A stretch of 64,000 bases of DNA from the NCBI RefSeq assembly GCF_030012525.1, contig NZ_CP124855.1:992001-1056000 (forward strand), written 5' to 3'. Below are positions 33,611 to 42,239 of this stretch, piece by piece. Under the pieces are notes generated by a model, which saw nothing but the letters and a program-made list of their open reading frames with translations, searched no databases and was not told the DNA's origin. Numbering within the stretch: position 1 is the stretch's first letter; every line of letters starts with the position of its first letter. A program made the position numbers and the translations under genes. Source of the DNA: Chryseobacterium gotjawalense (GTDB taxonomy: Bacteria; Bacteroidota; Bacteroidia; Flavobacteriales; Weeksellaceae).

Positions 33611-33739
33611 AAAATGATTTCAATGCTGAGCCCTAAAAAACCGGCGAAGTAAATTTGATGATCAGTTGATGTGATGATTTACCGATTGCGTTGCTTTGAA
33701 TTATAAATATAAAAGAGACTTCAACGAGTCTCTTTTTTT
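33611..33739. repeat. Diverged duplicate of the infC 3' end and terminator
   Basis: Read in frame it gives KMISMLSPKKPAK and a stop, a near copy of infC's [13 protein letters not shown]. Matching downstream DNA and a terminator with perfect 9-bp arms (AAAGAGACT / AGTCTCTTT, 33712-33735) follow. It has no start and is not a gene. Confidence 0.8.
33712..33739. terminator. Terminator copy between the stress gene and the MFS gene
   Basis: Arms AAAGAGACT and AGTCTCTTT with T-run on the plus strand; it can stop both converging transcripts. Confidence 0.7.
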
Positions 33740-33782
33740 AGTTCAATACTAATTTATAAAATTTCAGCCTCGGTTATCAAAA

Positions 33783-34964
33783 TCAAAGTGCCAGTTTATC
33801 CGTTTCAAAACGTCCCTTTTGGTGCAAATACCGGTATCGCAAACTGAGGAGCAATCCAAAAAACGTCATTCCGACACCGACCAGTGCCGGGTAATTGAAT
33901 GCATATCCTTTTTCTAACGGAATTCCACCCAAAAAAGCTCCTATGGCATTTGCAATATTAAATCCTGCCTGCATAAAAGCGGCTGCCATCATTTCGCTTC
34001 TTGGTGCCGCCTTCATCATCATAATATTAATCGGCGCTGCAACAGCCATTGACAGCGCTCCACAGATAAAAGTAAGAACCAGAGAAACACTTTGATATTC
34101 TGACAGGAAAAACACTCCGACTAAAGAAAACATCATTAAAAACAATAAAAGGGAGCATGTTTTTTCCGGACCCAACCGGTCAGATAAAAATCCACCGGCT
34201 AAGTTTCCAACGACCATTCCCGCACCGGCAAGTACCATTACATAAGCCATACGGGCACTGTCAATTTTTGACACTTCGGTCATTAAAGGCGTGATATAAC
34301 TGAACCACGTAAATAATCCTCCAAATCCGATGGCGGTAATGAGCAAAACCAACCAGGATTGTTTGTGTTTTAGAAATTTTAATTCTTCTAAAAAGTGAGT
34401 CTCTCCTTTTCTTTCTATTTCCGGAAGCCAAAATTTTAAAGACAGCACGGTGACCACCCCGATGATTCCAACAATCACAAAATACCACCGCCAGTGAAAG
34501 GCATGACCAATATAAGTAACGAACGGTACCATCGCGAGATTCGCGACGGTAAGCCCCGTAAACATGAGTGATATGTTAAATGCTTCCTTGCCTTTTTCTG
34601 CCATTCTTGCAGCGACCACCGTTCCCACTCCGAAGAATGCACCGTGCGGTAAACCTGAAAGAAATCTGATGATCAGCATCGAAGTATAATCGGGCGCAAT
34701 TGCCGAAAGACCATTAAATAAAGTAAAAATAATCATTAAGGCAATCAGTACTTTTTTAGGAGGAAATCTTACCGCATATCCAATGATCAAAGGCGCTCCA
34801 ATGACCACTCCCAAAGCATACGCCGAGATTAAATGCCCCGCTTGTGGAATGTTGACTTGTAAAGTATTTGCGATGTCCGGCAACAAACCCATTACCGCAA
34901 ATTCGGTAGTTCCTATTCCTAAACCTCCGATGGCTAGAGGTATTATTCTTTTATCTAACTTCAT
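33783..34964 (-). CDS. MFS transporter (AraJ/arabinose-efflux-like)
   Basis: A 393-residue inner-membrane carrier with 12 hydrophobic segments. The start at 34964 (MKLDKRIIPLAIGGLGIGTTEFAVMGLLPDIA) is chosen over 34985 because AGGAGA lies just before it, a rare Shine-Dalgarno-like site, and the protein then begins like its family. The MFS motif A region between helices 2 and 3 reads GYAVRFPPKKVL, and GGFLSDRLGPEKT appears in the equivalent C-half loop. The first helix motif GTTEFAVMGLLPDI is typical of drug:H+ antiporter family 1 members such as AraJ and chloramphenicol exporters. Substrate is unknown. It points towards the infC duplicate and is not in an operon. Confidence 0.85.
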   Translation of the reverse strand: MKLDKRIIPLAIGGLGIGTTEFAVMGLLPDIANTLQVNIPQAGHLISAYALGVVIGAPLIIGYAVRFPPKKVLIALMIIFTLFNGLSAIAPDYTSMLIIRFLSGLPHGAFFGVGTVVAARMAEKGKEAFNISLMFTGLTVANLAMVPFVTYIGHAFHWRWYFVIVGIIGVVTVLSLKFWLPEIERKGETHFLEELKFLKHKQSWLVLLITAIGFGGLFTWFSYITPLMTEVSKIDSARMAYVMVLAGAGMVVGNLAGGFLSDRLGPEKTCSLLLFLMMFSLVGVFFLSEYQSVSLVLTFICGALSMAVAAPINIMMMKAAPRSEMMAAAFMQAGFNIANAIGAFLGGIPLEKGYAFNYPALVGVGMTFFGLLLSLRYRYLHQKGRFETDKLAL

Positions 34965-35066
34965 TCTCCTATTTTCAAGATGCAAAAATGAGGAAAATTT
35001 TCAACGATCACTTCAATTTCTGTTATTTAAACCTGATTTGTGCGATTGATGGTATCAGTAAGAAAT

Positions 35067-35537
35067 TCACAAAAGATGTTTTTCCATTTTGATGTTTGCT
35101 CTTTCGTAAAGCCCTTCATCCAGTTTAATTTCAGAAAAACCGAATTTACGGTAAAGATGAATGGCTGATTCTAGCTGCGTGTTGGAGTATAAAATTAAAG
35201 TTTTAATCTGTTTCCGTTTCGCAAAATCCAAGCAATGCTCCATTAAAAGTGTTCCGATTTTGTGACCTTGTGCCTTTTCAGAGACGGCCATTTTTCCTAA
35301 TTCAAAAACGTTTTCGGTTTTCTTTAACAGGGAAACGGTGCCAACGATTTCATCATTGAGTTTTGCATAAAAAATAAATCCACCTTTATCAATGATCTCT
35401 TCTTTCGGATTGGAGAGCGATTTTATATCACTTTCTTCCACCCGAAAATATTTTTCCAGCCATTCGTAATTGAGGAGTTTGATGGCTTCTTTCAGGTCGT
35501 TGGTATACTCTATTATTTCTATTTTATTTGGGGTCAT
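35067..35537 (-). CDS. GNAT-family N-acetyltransferase
   Basis: A 156-residue acetyl-CoA-dependent transferase. The fold's acetyl-CoA site is visible as ELGKMAVSEKAQGHKIGTLLMEHCLDFA (about 86-113), with Q/R-x-x-G-x-G/A reading QGHKIG. The C-terminal strand is HLYRKFGFSEI (about 127-137), typical of GNAT. The substrate (amine, amino acid or peptide) cannot be inferred. It lies 102 bp upstream of the MFS gene on the same strand, but the gap and independent start make co-transcription uncertain. Confidence 0.87.
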   Translation of the reverse strand: MTPNKIEIIEYTNDLKEAIKLLNYEWLEKYFRVEESDIKSLSNPKEEIIDKGGFIFYAKLNDEIVGTVSLLKKTENVFELGKMAVSEKAQGHKIGTLLMEHCLDFAKRKQIKTLILYSNTQLESAIHLYRKFGFSEIKLDEGLYERANIKMEKHLL

Positions 35538-35786
35538 GGTTTTTGATAATGAATTTAATTAGTTTATATAAAGTAAGATTTCTGTAAACCTAAAGTGGGT
35601 GATGTTTTCGCTTCAAAGTCGAAAACGGAATCGTTCAATTAAAACGAAAATATGATTATTTACTGAATCATTTTTAATTTTCTCATCTTTTCTCAAATAT
35701 AAAGAATAATTCCAACAACAGGTCTAAATTACATGAACGGTAACCATATCATCAACACAAAATCTTCTAATTAACAAAACGCTCCC

Positions 35787-35926
35787 GCGTGAGGGATCGC
35801 AGCGGTTACCCCGGAATAAGCGGTGGGAAAGCTTTGACATGAGGAGTATGAGCGGAGAGCCCGACCTGAAGGAGGGAATGGTCCCGTCGTCAGACGGGAT
35901 AATGACCGACTGAAGGGCACGCCCAA
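35787..35926. repeat. Dispersed intergenic repeat, copy C
   Basis: It has the same order of phrases as copy B: GCGTGAGGGAT, GCGGAGAGCCCGACCT, GACGGGA, AATGACCG and GAAGGGCACGCCCAA. It contains a perfect hairpin CCCGTC-GTCA-GACGGG (about 35883-35898). It ends about 85 bp before the rpmI -7 box. Confidence 0.65.
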
Positions 35927-35987
35927 ATTCTGAACTGAAATACAAAATAACGCGTGTGAACCTTTAATGATATTCGGTGATAATATG

Positions 35988-36019
35988 TTTTTGTAATTCA
36001 CTGAAATTTCGTACTTTTG
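35988..36019 (+). promoter_or_regulatory. rpmI-rplT promoter
   Basis: TTTTTG (35988-35993), an 18-nt spacer and TACTTTTG (36012-36019). It yields a leader of about 80 nt before rpmI. Confidence 0.55.
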
Positions 36020-36105
36020 CAGTCTGAAAAATGTGTAGAATACTGTAAAGTGGGTGCACATGACAAGAAAATGACATTGATAACAAATAGATAAAATTAA
36101 GCAAA

Positions 36106-36303
36106 ATGCCAAAATTAAAAACTAAATCAGGTGCTAAGAAGCGTTTTAAGCTGACCGGAACCGGAAAGATTAAAAGAAAAGGTGCTTTCAAAAGCCACAT
36201 CCTGACCAAAAAAGAAACGAAGCAAAAGAGAAATCTTACGCAAACTTCTTATGTTGCAGAAGTGGACAAAAAGAGCGTTTTACGTCAATTAGCTTTAAAA
36301 TAG
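36106..36303 (+). CDS. rpmI: 50S ribosomal protein L35
   Basis: A 65-residue basic protein with the family opening [36 protein letters not shown] and a conserved SHILTKK. It is in the usual order with rplT but not directly after infC: 3.4 kb holding three genes separates them here. It therefore needs its own promoter, which is visible. Confidence 0.97.
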   Translation: MPKLKTKSGAKKRFKLTGTGKIKRKGAFKSHILTKKETKQKRNLTQTSYVAEVDKKSVLRQLALK

Positions 36304-36420
36304 TTTTTATAAATCAACCGGTTTATAAGAATTAACAAATTCAGAAAATTTAACCCTGAAACGGTGCAAACAAGTGTAATGAAATAATTTGCCGCCCTTT
36401 TCAAAAAAACAAATTTAATT

Positions 36421-36765
36421 ATGCCAAGATCAGTAAATGCAGTAGCTTCCAGAGCTCGCAGAAAAAAAGTAATTAAGCTGGCGAAAGGTTTTTTCGGTAG
36501 AAGAAAAAACGTTTGGACCGTCGCTAAAAATGCCGTACAAAAAGCAATGCAATATGCTTACCGCGGTAGAAAAGAAAAGAAAAGAAATTTCAGATCTCTT
36601 TGGATCATGCGTATCAACGCTGGTGCAAGAGAACACGGAATGTCTTACTCCCAGTTTATGGGCGCTCTTAAAACGAACAACATCGAATTGAACAGAAAAG
36701 TTTTAGCTGATTTAGCAATGAATCACCCTGAAGCGTTCAAAGCAATCGTTGATCAAGTAAAATAA
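36421..36765 (+). CDS. rplT: 50S ribosomal protein L20
   Basis: A 114-residue protein required early in 50S assembly. The N-terminus [70 protein letters not shown] is the classic sequence; [18 protein letters not shown] follows. The gap to rpmI is 117 nt, long enough for a regulatory structure. L20 represses its own operon by binding mRNA in several bacteria, but whether that holds here is not shown. A terminator follows. Confidence 0.97.
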   Translation: MPRSVNAVASRARRKKVIKLAKGFFGRRKNVWTVAKNAVQKAMQYAYRGRKEKKRNFRSLWIMRINAGAREHGMSYSQFMGALKTNNIELNRKVLADLAMNHPEAFKAIVDQVK

Positions 36766-36791
36766 ATGTAGAATTATTTGTTATCAATTAT

Positions 36792-36826
36792 AAATCTCAT
36801 ACCATCAGGTGTGAGATTTTTTGTTA
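36792..36826 (+). terminator. Terminator of rpmI-rplT
   Basis: AATCTCATACC (36793-36803) pairs with GGTGTGAGATT (36808-36818) followed by TTTTTT. Confidence 0.85.
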
Positions 36827-36848
36827 TTTTTACGCCTCTATTACCATC

Positions 36849-38021
36849 ATGAAAAAATTTATTCTCCTCTATTCTATCGCTTTTTCCAGCTCTTTCTTTG
36901 CTCAGACTTTTATCCAGAGTTATCAAAACAGAGTGAACCAAATATCGCAGACCAATATTAATACTTACCTGACCGAATTTGCAGATCTGGGGGTAAAAAA
37001 GACCGGAAGCGTGAATAATAACAATGCCTTTAACTGGCTGAAAAGCAAATATATTTCTTTCGGCTATTCTGAAGACCAGCTTTCAGAAAATGCTTTTATT
37101 TACCAGGGAAATACCGCTAAAAATTTAATCCTGACAAAAACCGGAACGAAATATCCCGATACTTATGTGATCGTTTGCGGACATTACGATACCATCGTTG
37201 GTCCCGGCGTAAATGATAACGGAAGCGGAACTTCTATCCTTTTGGAAATGGCAAGAATTCTGAAAGAGATACCGACTGAATATTCCATTAAGTTTATCAA
37301 TTTTACCGGCGAAGAACAGGGACTTCTAGGAAGTCAGAATTATGTTCAGACGGTAGTGAATGCCACGAGCCCAAAAATGAATATCAAACTGGTTTTCAAT
37401 ATTGATGAAGTGGGCGGCGTTGCCGGGAAAACAAATGACACCATCATCTGCGAAAAGGACACAAGCAGTCCAACTTCTAACAACGCAGCTTCGGCGACGA
37501 TCACGCAGCAACTGATGAATTGTGTCGTGCTCTATTCGCCACTTCAGACGAAATTATCAAATGCTTATTCCTCAGATTACATGCCTTTTCAAGCCAATAA
37601 TGAGGTCATTACAGGATTTTTTGAATTTAATGAAAGTACAAAACCACACAGCGCGGCTGACACTTACGTAAATATGGATCCTGTATATGTTTATAATGTG
37701 GGTAAAGCTGCTTTGGGAGCGGTTCAACATTTTGCGAACGCAGATACGACAGATTTATCGACAGCAGATTGTCCGCCTGAAAAAATGCTGGAATCACTAA
37801 AAATTTTTCCGAATCCGGCAAAAGATTTCCTACAGATTGAGATGATGAACTATAATTTAAAAGATTTCAGCTTTATGGTTACTGATTTAAACGGCCGAAC
37901 TTTAATACAAACGAAGAATGAAAAACAGATTAATATCTCGAAACTTTCTTCGGGAATTTATTTAGGAACGATGACGGTTGAAGATCAAAAGTTGACCAAG
38001 AAAATTATGATCAAAAAGTAG
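36849..38021 (+). CDS. Secreted M28-family aminopeptidase with T9SS sorting domain
   Basis: A 390-residue protein with a signal peptide (1-19). The M28 zinc-binding elements are visible: VIVCGHYDTIVGPGVNDNGSGTSILLEMAR (His and Asp ligands, residues about 107-136) and FINFTGEEQGLLGSQNYV, which holds the catalytic Glu pair. Later ligands fall in FNIDEVGG and near TKPHSAADTY. The C-terminus (LKIFPNPAKDFLQIEMMN... to KKIMIKK) is a type A T9SS sorting domain. The enzyme should remove N-terminal residues from peptides outside the cell, complementing the M36 protease at 15.9 kb. Confidence 0.93.
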   Translation: MKKFILLYSIAFSSSFFAQTFIQSYQNRVNQISQTNINTYLTEFADLGVKKTGSVNNNNAFNWLKSKYISFGYSEDQLSENAFIYQGNTAKNLILTKTGTKYPDTYVIVCGHYDTIVGPGVNDNGSGTSILLEMARILKEIPTEYSIKFINFTGEEQGLLGSQNYVQTVVNATSPKMNIKLVFNIDEVGGVAGKTNDTIICEKDTSSPTSNNAASATITQQLMNCVVLYSPLQTKLSNAYSSDYMPFQANNEVITGFFEFNESTKPHSAADTYVNMDPVYVYNVGKAALGAVQHFANADTTDLSTADCPPEKMLESLKIFPNPAKDFLQIEMMNYNLKDFSFMVTDLNGRTLIQTKNEKQINISKLSSGIYLGTMTVEDQKLTKKIMIKK

Positions 38022-38034
38022 TTTTTATATTTCG

Positions 38035-38081
38035 CCACGAATTCACGAATAAATTAATTCATTATTCGTGAATTCGTGGCA
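38035..38081. terminator. Perfect 19-bp palindromic hairpin between convergent genes
   Basis: GCCACGAATTCACGAATAA and its exact reverse complement flank a 9-nt loop. It lies between the converging M28 gene and hisIE, so it is probably a bidirectional terminator. It is related in sequence to the 22148-22245 element. Confidence 0.65.
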
Positions 38082-38112
38082 TTATGTACTATTAAATGCT
38101 AAAAAATCGGCT

Positions 38113-38703
38113 TTATTTCCGGATTCTTTCCATCAAAACCTCTTCGATATCACTTAATGAAAACGATTTTGCTTTTAATAAAATCAAAAAGTGATACAGC
38201 AAATCCGCAGCTTCATTTTTAAATAAATCGGTATTGTCATCTTTCGCTTCAATGACCAATTCTACGGCCTCCTCTCCTACTTTCTGCGCCATTTTATTGA
38301 TGCCTCTTTGGTATAAATCATAAGTGTAAGACTTTTCAACTTTACCGTCGATCCGTTCTGAAATGGTTTCTTCCAGTTCGTATAAAAAACCTTTGGCATT
38401 TTTATCTTCAAAACAACTGAAATTTCCGGTATGACAAACATTTCCCGCAGGTTTTACCTGAATTAAAAGCGCATCGGAATCACAATCTTCTTTAATATTT
38501 TTTACATAAAGGTAATTTTCAGAAGTTTCGCCTTTCAGCCAAATTCGGTTTTTGGTGCGGCTGAAGAAATGAACACGTCCGTCTTTTTGAGTTAATTCCA
38601 GCGCTTCTGCGTTCATATAACCCAACATTAAAACCTGTTGTGTGCGGGAATCCTGAATAACTACGGGGACCAATCCATTTCCTTTTTCAAAATCTAATTT
38701 CAT
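38113..38703 (-). CDS. hisIE: Bifunctional phosphoribosyl-AMP cyclohydrolase / phosphoribosyl-ATP pyrophosphatase
   Basis: A 196-residue fusion. I choose the ATG at 38703 (MKLDFEKGNGLVPVVIQDS), since the 14 residues before it are unlike the family. The HisI half has QQVLMLGYMNAEAL, the metal-binding CDSDALLIQVKPAGNVCHTGNFSCF, and its zinc cysteines. The HisE half has LYQRGINKMAQKVGEEAVELVIEAKDDNTDLFKNEAADLLYHFLILL, with the EExxE...ExxD-type residues. It carries out steps 2 and 3 of histidine synthesis. It is the last gene of the operon, 85 bp after hisF. Confidence 0.95.
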   Translation of the reverse strand: MKLDFEKGNGLVPVVIQDSRTQQVLMLGYMNAEALELTQKDGRVHFFSRTKNRIWLKGETSENYLYVKNIKEDCDSDALLIQVKPAGNVCHTGNFSCFEDKNAKGFLYELEETISERIDGKVEKSYTYDLYQRGINKMAQKVGEEAVELVIEAKDDNTDLFKNEAADLLYHFLILLKAKSFSLSDIEEVLMERIRK

Positions 38704-38788
38704 ATGTAATTTTTTATTGTTTTTAAATGTCATATGCAATCGCATCAGACTTTATTCGTGTTTATTTGTAAACTTGTTAATAGCAATT

Positions 38789-39541
38789 TCATCGTATGGC
38801 GATTTTATTTTGTTTTAAATTCTCTTTTAAGTCCGTTATTTTTATTTCATTGAAGTGAAAAATACTGGCTGCTAATGCTCCGGTCACTTTTGTTTTGGTA
38901 AAAACTTCGGTAAAATCCTCCATTTTTCCTGCGCCGCCGGAAGCGATGACGGGAAGTTGACAAACTTCGGCGACATTCTGCAACATTCTGATATCGAAAC
39001 CTTTTTTCGTGCCGTCAAAATCCATGGAAGTCAGCAAAATTTCTCCGGCTCCGAGATCGGCCACGGTTTTCACCCAGTCCAAAGTTTTCAGTTCCGTTTG
39101 AATTTTTCCACCATTAATGAAAACATAGTCTTCACCATTAATATTCTTCGTATCAATCGCAACCACGACGCATTGATTCCCGAACTGTTGGGCGATTTCC
39201 CGAACCAATTCCGGTCTTCGAACTGCCGCTGAATTAATAGAAATTTTATCCGCCCCGGCTTTTAATAAAGCTTCCACATCCTTAACTGAGGAAATTCCGC
39301 CACCAATCGTGAAGGGAATATTGATTTCCAAACTGAGTTTTTCCACCAATTCAATCAATGTTTTTCTTCCTTCTAAAGTTGCTGTAATATCCAGGAAAAC
39401 CAATTCATCGGCACCCTCTTTTACATATTTTTTGGCGAGTTCAACGGGATCTCCGGCAATGCGTAAATCCTCAAACTGAATTCCTTTCACGGTTTTCCCA
39501 TCTTTGATATCCAGACACGGGATTATTCTTTTTTTCAACAT
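38789..39541 (-). CDS. hisF: Imidazole glycerol phosphate synthase cyclase subunit
   Basis: A 250-residue (beta/alpha)8-barrel enzyme. The N-terminus [27 protein letters not shown] shows the catalytic Asp11 in CLDIKDG, and [11 protein letters not shown] marks the second phosphate site. It uses ammonia supplied by HisH to convert PRFAR to imidazole glycerol phosphate and AICAR. The stop of hisA directly abuts its start, so translation is coupled. Confidence 0.97.
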   Translation of the reverse strand: MLKKRIIPCLDIKDGKTVKGIQFEDLRIAGDPVELAKKYVKEGADELVFLDITATLEGRKTLIELVEKLSLEINIPFTIGGGISSVKDVEALLKAGADKISINSAAVRRPELVREIAQQFGNQCVVVAIDTKNINGEDYVFINGGKIQTELKTLDWVKTVADLGAGEILLTSMDFDGTKKGFDIRMLQNVAEVCQLPVIASGGAGKMEDFTEVFTKTKVTGALAASIFHFNEIKITDLKENLKQNKIAIR

Positions 39542-40255
39542 TTAATTAAATTTTTGAAGTTCCTTTAAACTGATTTTTCCTTCGTACAATGCTTTTCCGA
39601 TGATTGCTCCGGAACAGCCGATCTTTTTTAAATCCTCCAGATCCTTCATTGAAGAAATTCCACCGCTTGCGATTAAGGAGATTTCAGACTGTTTCAAAAT
39701 TTCTTGATACAATTCAAAAGAAGGCCCCTGAAGCATTCCGTCTTTTGAAATATCAGTACAAATGACTTCTTTCAATCCTTTCGTTTCATAAGATTGAATA
39801 AAATCCAGAACATCCAGATCAGAATTGGTTAACCAACCCGAAGTTTTTATTTTCCGGTCTAAACAGTCTGCGCCTAAAAGTAATTTTTCTGGGCCAAATT
39901 CAGTGATCCATTCTTGGCAAAGTTCCGGATTTTCCACGGCGATACTTCCGATTGTGACTTGATTTGCTCCTGCATTGAAAGCGCTTTCTAAATCGGTTAT
40001 AGTTTTTATTCCACCTCCAAAATCAATAATTAAATTCGTTTGAGATGCAAGAATTTCTAAAGTTTTTAAATTCTTAATGGTTTTGGCTTTTGCGCCATCC
40101 AAATCGACCAAATGCAGATATTGGATTCCGTGAGCTTCATATTCTTTGGCAATATCCAAAGGATTTTCATGATAGATTTTCCTGGTATCGTAATCGCCTT
40201 TGGAGAGACGGACGCATTTTCCGTCGATGATATCTATAGCTGGAATGAGTTTCAT
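39542..40255 (-). CDS. hisA: ProFAR isomerase HisA
   Basis: A 237-residue (beta/alpha)8 isomerase. [22 protein letters not shown] gives the catalytic Asp8 in the AIDIIDGK motif, and [16 protein letters not shown] carries the second Asp. [12 protein letters not shown] is the phosphate-binding loop. It converts ProFAR to PRFAR. It is separated from hisH by about 300 bp of repetitive noncoding DNA, unlike the tight packing of the rest of the operon. Confidence 0.97.
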   Translation of the reverse strand: MKLIPAIDIIDGKCVRLSKGDYDTRKIYHENPLDIAKEYEAHGIQYLHLVDLDGAKAKTIKNLKTLEILASQTNLIIDFGGGIKTITDLESAFNAGANQVTIGSIAVENPELCQEWITEFGPEKLLLGADCLDRKIKTSGWLTNSDLDVLDFIQSYETKGLKEVICTDISKDGMLQGPSFELYQEILKQSEISLIASGGISSMKDLEDLKKIGCSGAIIGKALYEGKISLKELQKFN

Positions 40256-40275
40256 TTTTTATTTTATTTTTAAAA

Positions 40276-40547
40276 CCACAAAGTCACAAAGCTTTTCTGG
40301 CCTTTTTTAAACACATTAGTCAAATTAGGTTTTCTAAAAGAAATTGAAAATTTTACTTCTGAAAAGTTCACATCAGTTTGAAAAACAAAGATTTTCTAAA
40401 TGGTCGAAGTTTAATTTAAACCACAAAGACACAAGGTTTTTCTGGTCTTTTTTAAACACATTATTCACATCAGATTTTCTAAAACAAAGTGAAAGTTTAA
40501 CTTCTGAAAAGTTTAAATTAGTTTTAATCTTTGTGACTTTGTGGTTT
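40276..40547. repeat. 145-bp repeated unit with flanking palindrome inside the his operon
   Basis: Two diverged copies run from CCACAAAG (40276 and 40421), each continuing through TTTTCTGG, TTTTTTAAACACATTA and ACTTCTGAAAAGTT, at an offset of 145 bp. An inverted copy, CTTTGTGACTTTGTGGTTT, ends the block at 40529-40547 and can pair with either unit's start. It lies in the hisH-hisA gap and contains no gene. Confidence 0.7.
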
Positions 40548-40554
40548 ACGTTTT

Positions 40555-41145
40555 TTAGTTTATTACTTTTAGCTTTAAAAAGTTTTCAAGGATCTTGGAA
40601 CCCACATCGCCCGATTTTTCCGGGTGAAACTGCGTTCCATAGAAATTGTCTTTTTGCAGAGTCGCAGAAAATGACAAAATATAATCACATTCCGAAGTGG
40701 TGTTTTCACCAACTTCACAATAATAACGGTGGACAAAATAGAAATTATCGTCTGCGGAAATTCCTTCTAACAAGTCACCTTTTATCTTCTGCAAATTATT
40801 CCAACCCATGTGCGGAACAATATCTGTGGCGGGAAATTCCTTCACTTTCAAATCAAAAATCCCGAGACATTTTGTATTTCCCTCTTTCGAATAATCACAC
40901 AATAACTGTTGTCCCAAGCAGATTCCCAAAAACGGCTGCTTCAACGTTGGAATTAAGATATCTAATTTTCTCTCTTTCAAATAATTCATCGCTGTAGAAG
41001 CTTCTCCAACTCCGGGAAAAATTACTTTTTCAGCATTTCGGATTTCTTCAAAATCTGAAGTAATGATTGTTTTAAAACCCAATTTTCTTACGGCATTTTC
41101 CACGGATTTTACATTTCCCGCACCGTAATCAATGATCGCTATCAT
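40555..41145 (-). CDS. hisH: Imidazole glycerol phosphate synthase glutamine amidotransferase subunit
   Basis: A 196-residue class I glutamine amidotransferase. [23 protein letters not shown] is the typical N-terminus. The nucleophile is the Cys in [12 protein letters not shown], and the His-Glu pair is in [12 protein letters not shown]. It releases ammonia from glutamine for HisF. The start overlaps the hisB stop by 4 nt. The long plus-strand open frame over this gene is a shadow. Confidence 0.97.
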   Translation of the reverse strand: MIAIIDYGAGNVKSVENAVRKLGFKTIITSDFEEIRNAEKVIFPGVGEASTAMNYLKERKLDILIPTLKQPFLGICLGQQLLCDYSKEGNTKCLGIFDLKVKEFPATDIVPHMGWNNLQKIKGDLLEGISADDNFYFVHRYYCEVGENTTSECDYILSFSATLQKDNFYGTQFHPEKSGDVGSKILENFLKLKVIN

Positions 41146-42236
41146 AATATTCCTTTGGTACTTGGGATGGAGAAATTATTTTGATCCTGCTTCACCGCAT
41201 TGCGTAAAACTTTAGCAAAAGCTTTGAAAATCGATTCAATTTTGTGGTGTTCATTTTCGCCTTCACACTGAATATTGAGATTGCATTTTCCGGTATCGGT
41301 AAACGATTTAAAAAAGTGGTAAAATAATTCCGTCGGAACATCGCCAATTTTCTCTCTTTTAAAATCTACATTCCAAACGAGCCAGTTTCGTCCGCCAAAA
41401 TCCAGCGCAACCTGCGCCAAACAATCATCCATGGGCAAAGCAAACGCGTATCTTTCTATTCCTTTTTTAGATCCCAAAGCCTGTTCAAAACAGGTTCCCA
41501 AAACCAAAGCCGTATCTTCGATGGTGTGATGTTCATCGACCTGCAGATCGCCATTGACCAAAATATCCAAATCAAAATTTCCGTGTTTGGAGATCTGTTC
41601 CAACATGTGATCGAAAAATGCCAAACCGGTTTTGATATTCGACTTTCCGCTTCCATCCAGATTCAATTCCACCGTAATTTCGGTTTCCTTTGTTTTTCGG
41701 CTGACCTTGGCTTTGCGTGGAATCTGCTTTAAATATTGATAGATTTCGTCCCAACTTTCCGTAGTTAATTCCGCATCTTCCAAATTTTCCTTTCCAATAA
41801 AAATAGATTGCGTTCCTAAATTTTTTGCCAGTTCTATATCCGTTTTTCGGTCACCGATGACGAAAGAGTTTTTCAGATCGTAATTTCCGTAAATGTATTT
41901 CTGCAGTAAGCCGGTTCGCGGTTTTCTGTTCGGTGAATTTTCTGTTTCAAAACTGCTGTCAATTAACAGGTCAGAAAAAACAATCCCTTCATTCTCTAAA
42001 GTTTTCAGCATTTTCTCCTGTGGAATTCGGAAATTTTCATGCGGAAAAGAATCCGTTCCCAAACCGTCCTGATTGGTCACCATGACCAATTCATAGTCGA
42101 GTTCGTTGACAATTTTCGCCAAATTCTGAATGACTTTAGGATAAAATTCCAGTTTCTCTAAAGAATCTACCTGCAAATCCGTAGGCGGTTCTATAATTAA
42201 AGTTCCGTCGCGGTCGATGAATAATACTTTTTTCAT
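41142..42236 (-). CDS. hisB: Bifunctional histidinol-phosphatase / imidazoleglycerol-phosphate dehydratase
   Basis: A 364-residue fusion. The N-terminal HAD-type phosphatase (1-165) has [14 protein letters not shown], with nucleophile Asp8 and Asp10, and VTNQDGLG. The C-terminal dehydratase has the metal sites [40 protein letters not shown] and [14 protein letters not shown]. It catalyses the sixth and eighth steps of histidine synthesis. Its start is 3 nt after the hisC stop. Confidence 0.97.
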   Translation of the reverse strand: MKKVLFIDRDGTLIIEPPTDLQVDSLEKLEFYPKVIQNLAKIVNELDYELVMVTNQDGLGTDSFPHENFRIPQEKMLKTLENEGIVFSDLLIDSSFETENSPNRKPRTGLLQKYIYGNYDLKNSFVIGDRKTDIELAKNLGTQSIFIGKENLEDAELTTESWDEIYQYLKQIPRKAKVSRKTKETEITVELNLDGSGKSNIKTGLAFFDHMLEQISKHGNFDLDILVNGDLQVDEHHTIEDTALVLGTCFEQALGSKKGIERYAFALPMDDCLAQVALDFGGRNWLVWNVDFKREKIGDVPTELFYHFFKSFTDTGKCNLNIQCEGENEHHKIESIFKAFAKVLRNAVKQDQNNFSIPSTKGIL

Positions 42237-42239
42237 GAT

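Larger units (their letters stand above)
35538..36105. other. Intergenic region upstream of rpmI
   Basis: No gene is supported. It contains repeat copy C (35787-35926) and the rpmI promoter and leader (35988-36105). The left part is AT-rich with nothing recognisable. Minus-strand open frames over the repeat are shadows. Confidence 0.5.

Noticed and set aside
40276-40547. A CRISPR-like array
   Set aside because: There are only two long diverged units and an inverted copy, no short identical repeats with unique spacers and no cas genes.
40344-40997. A 217-residue plus-strand frame over the hisH-hisA gap
   Set aside because: It is antisense to hisH and covers the repeated noncoding block; composition is shadow-like.
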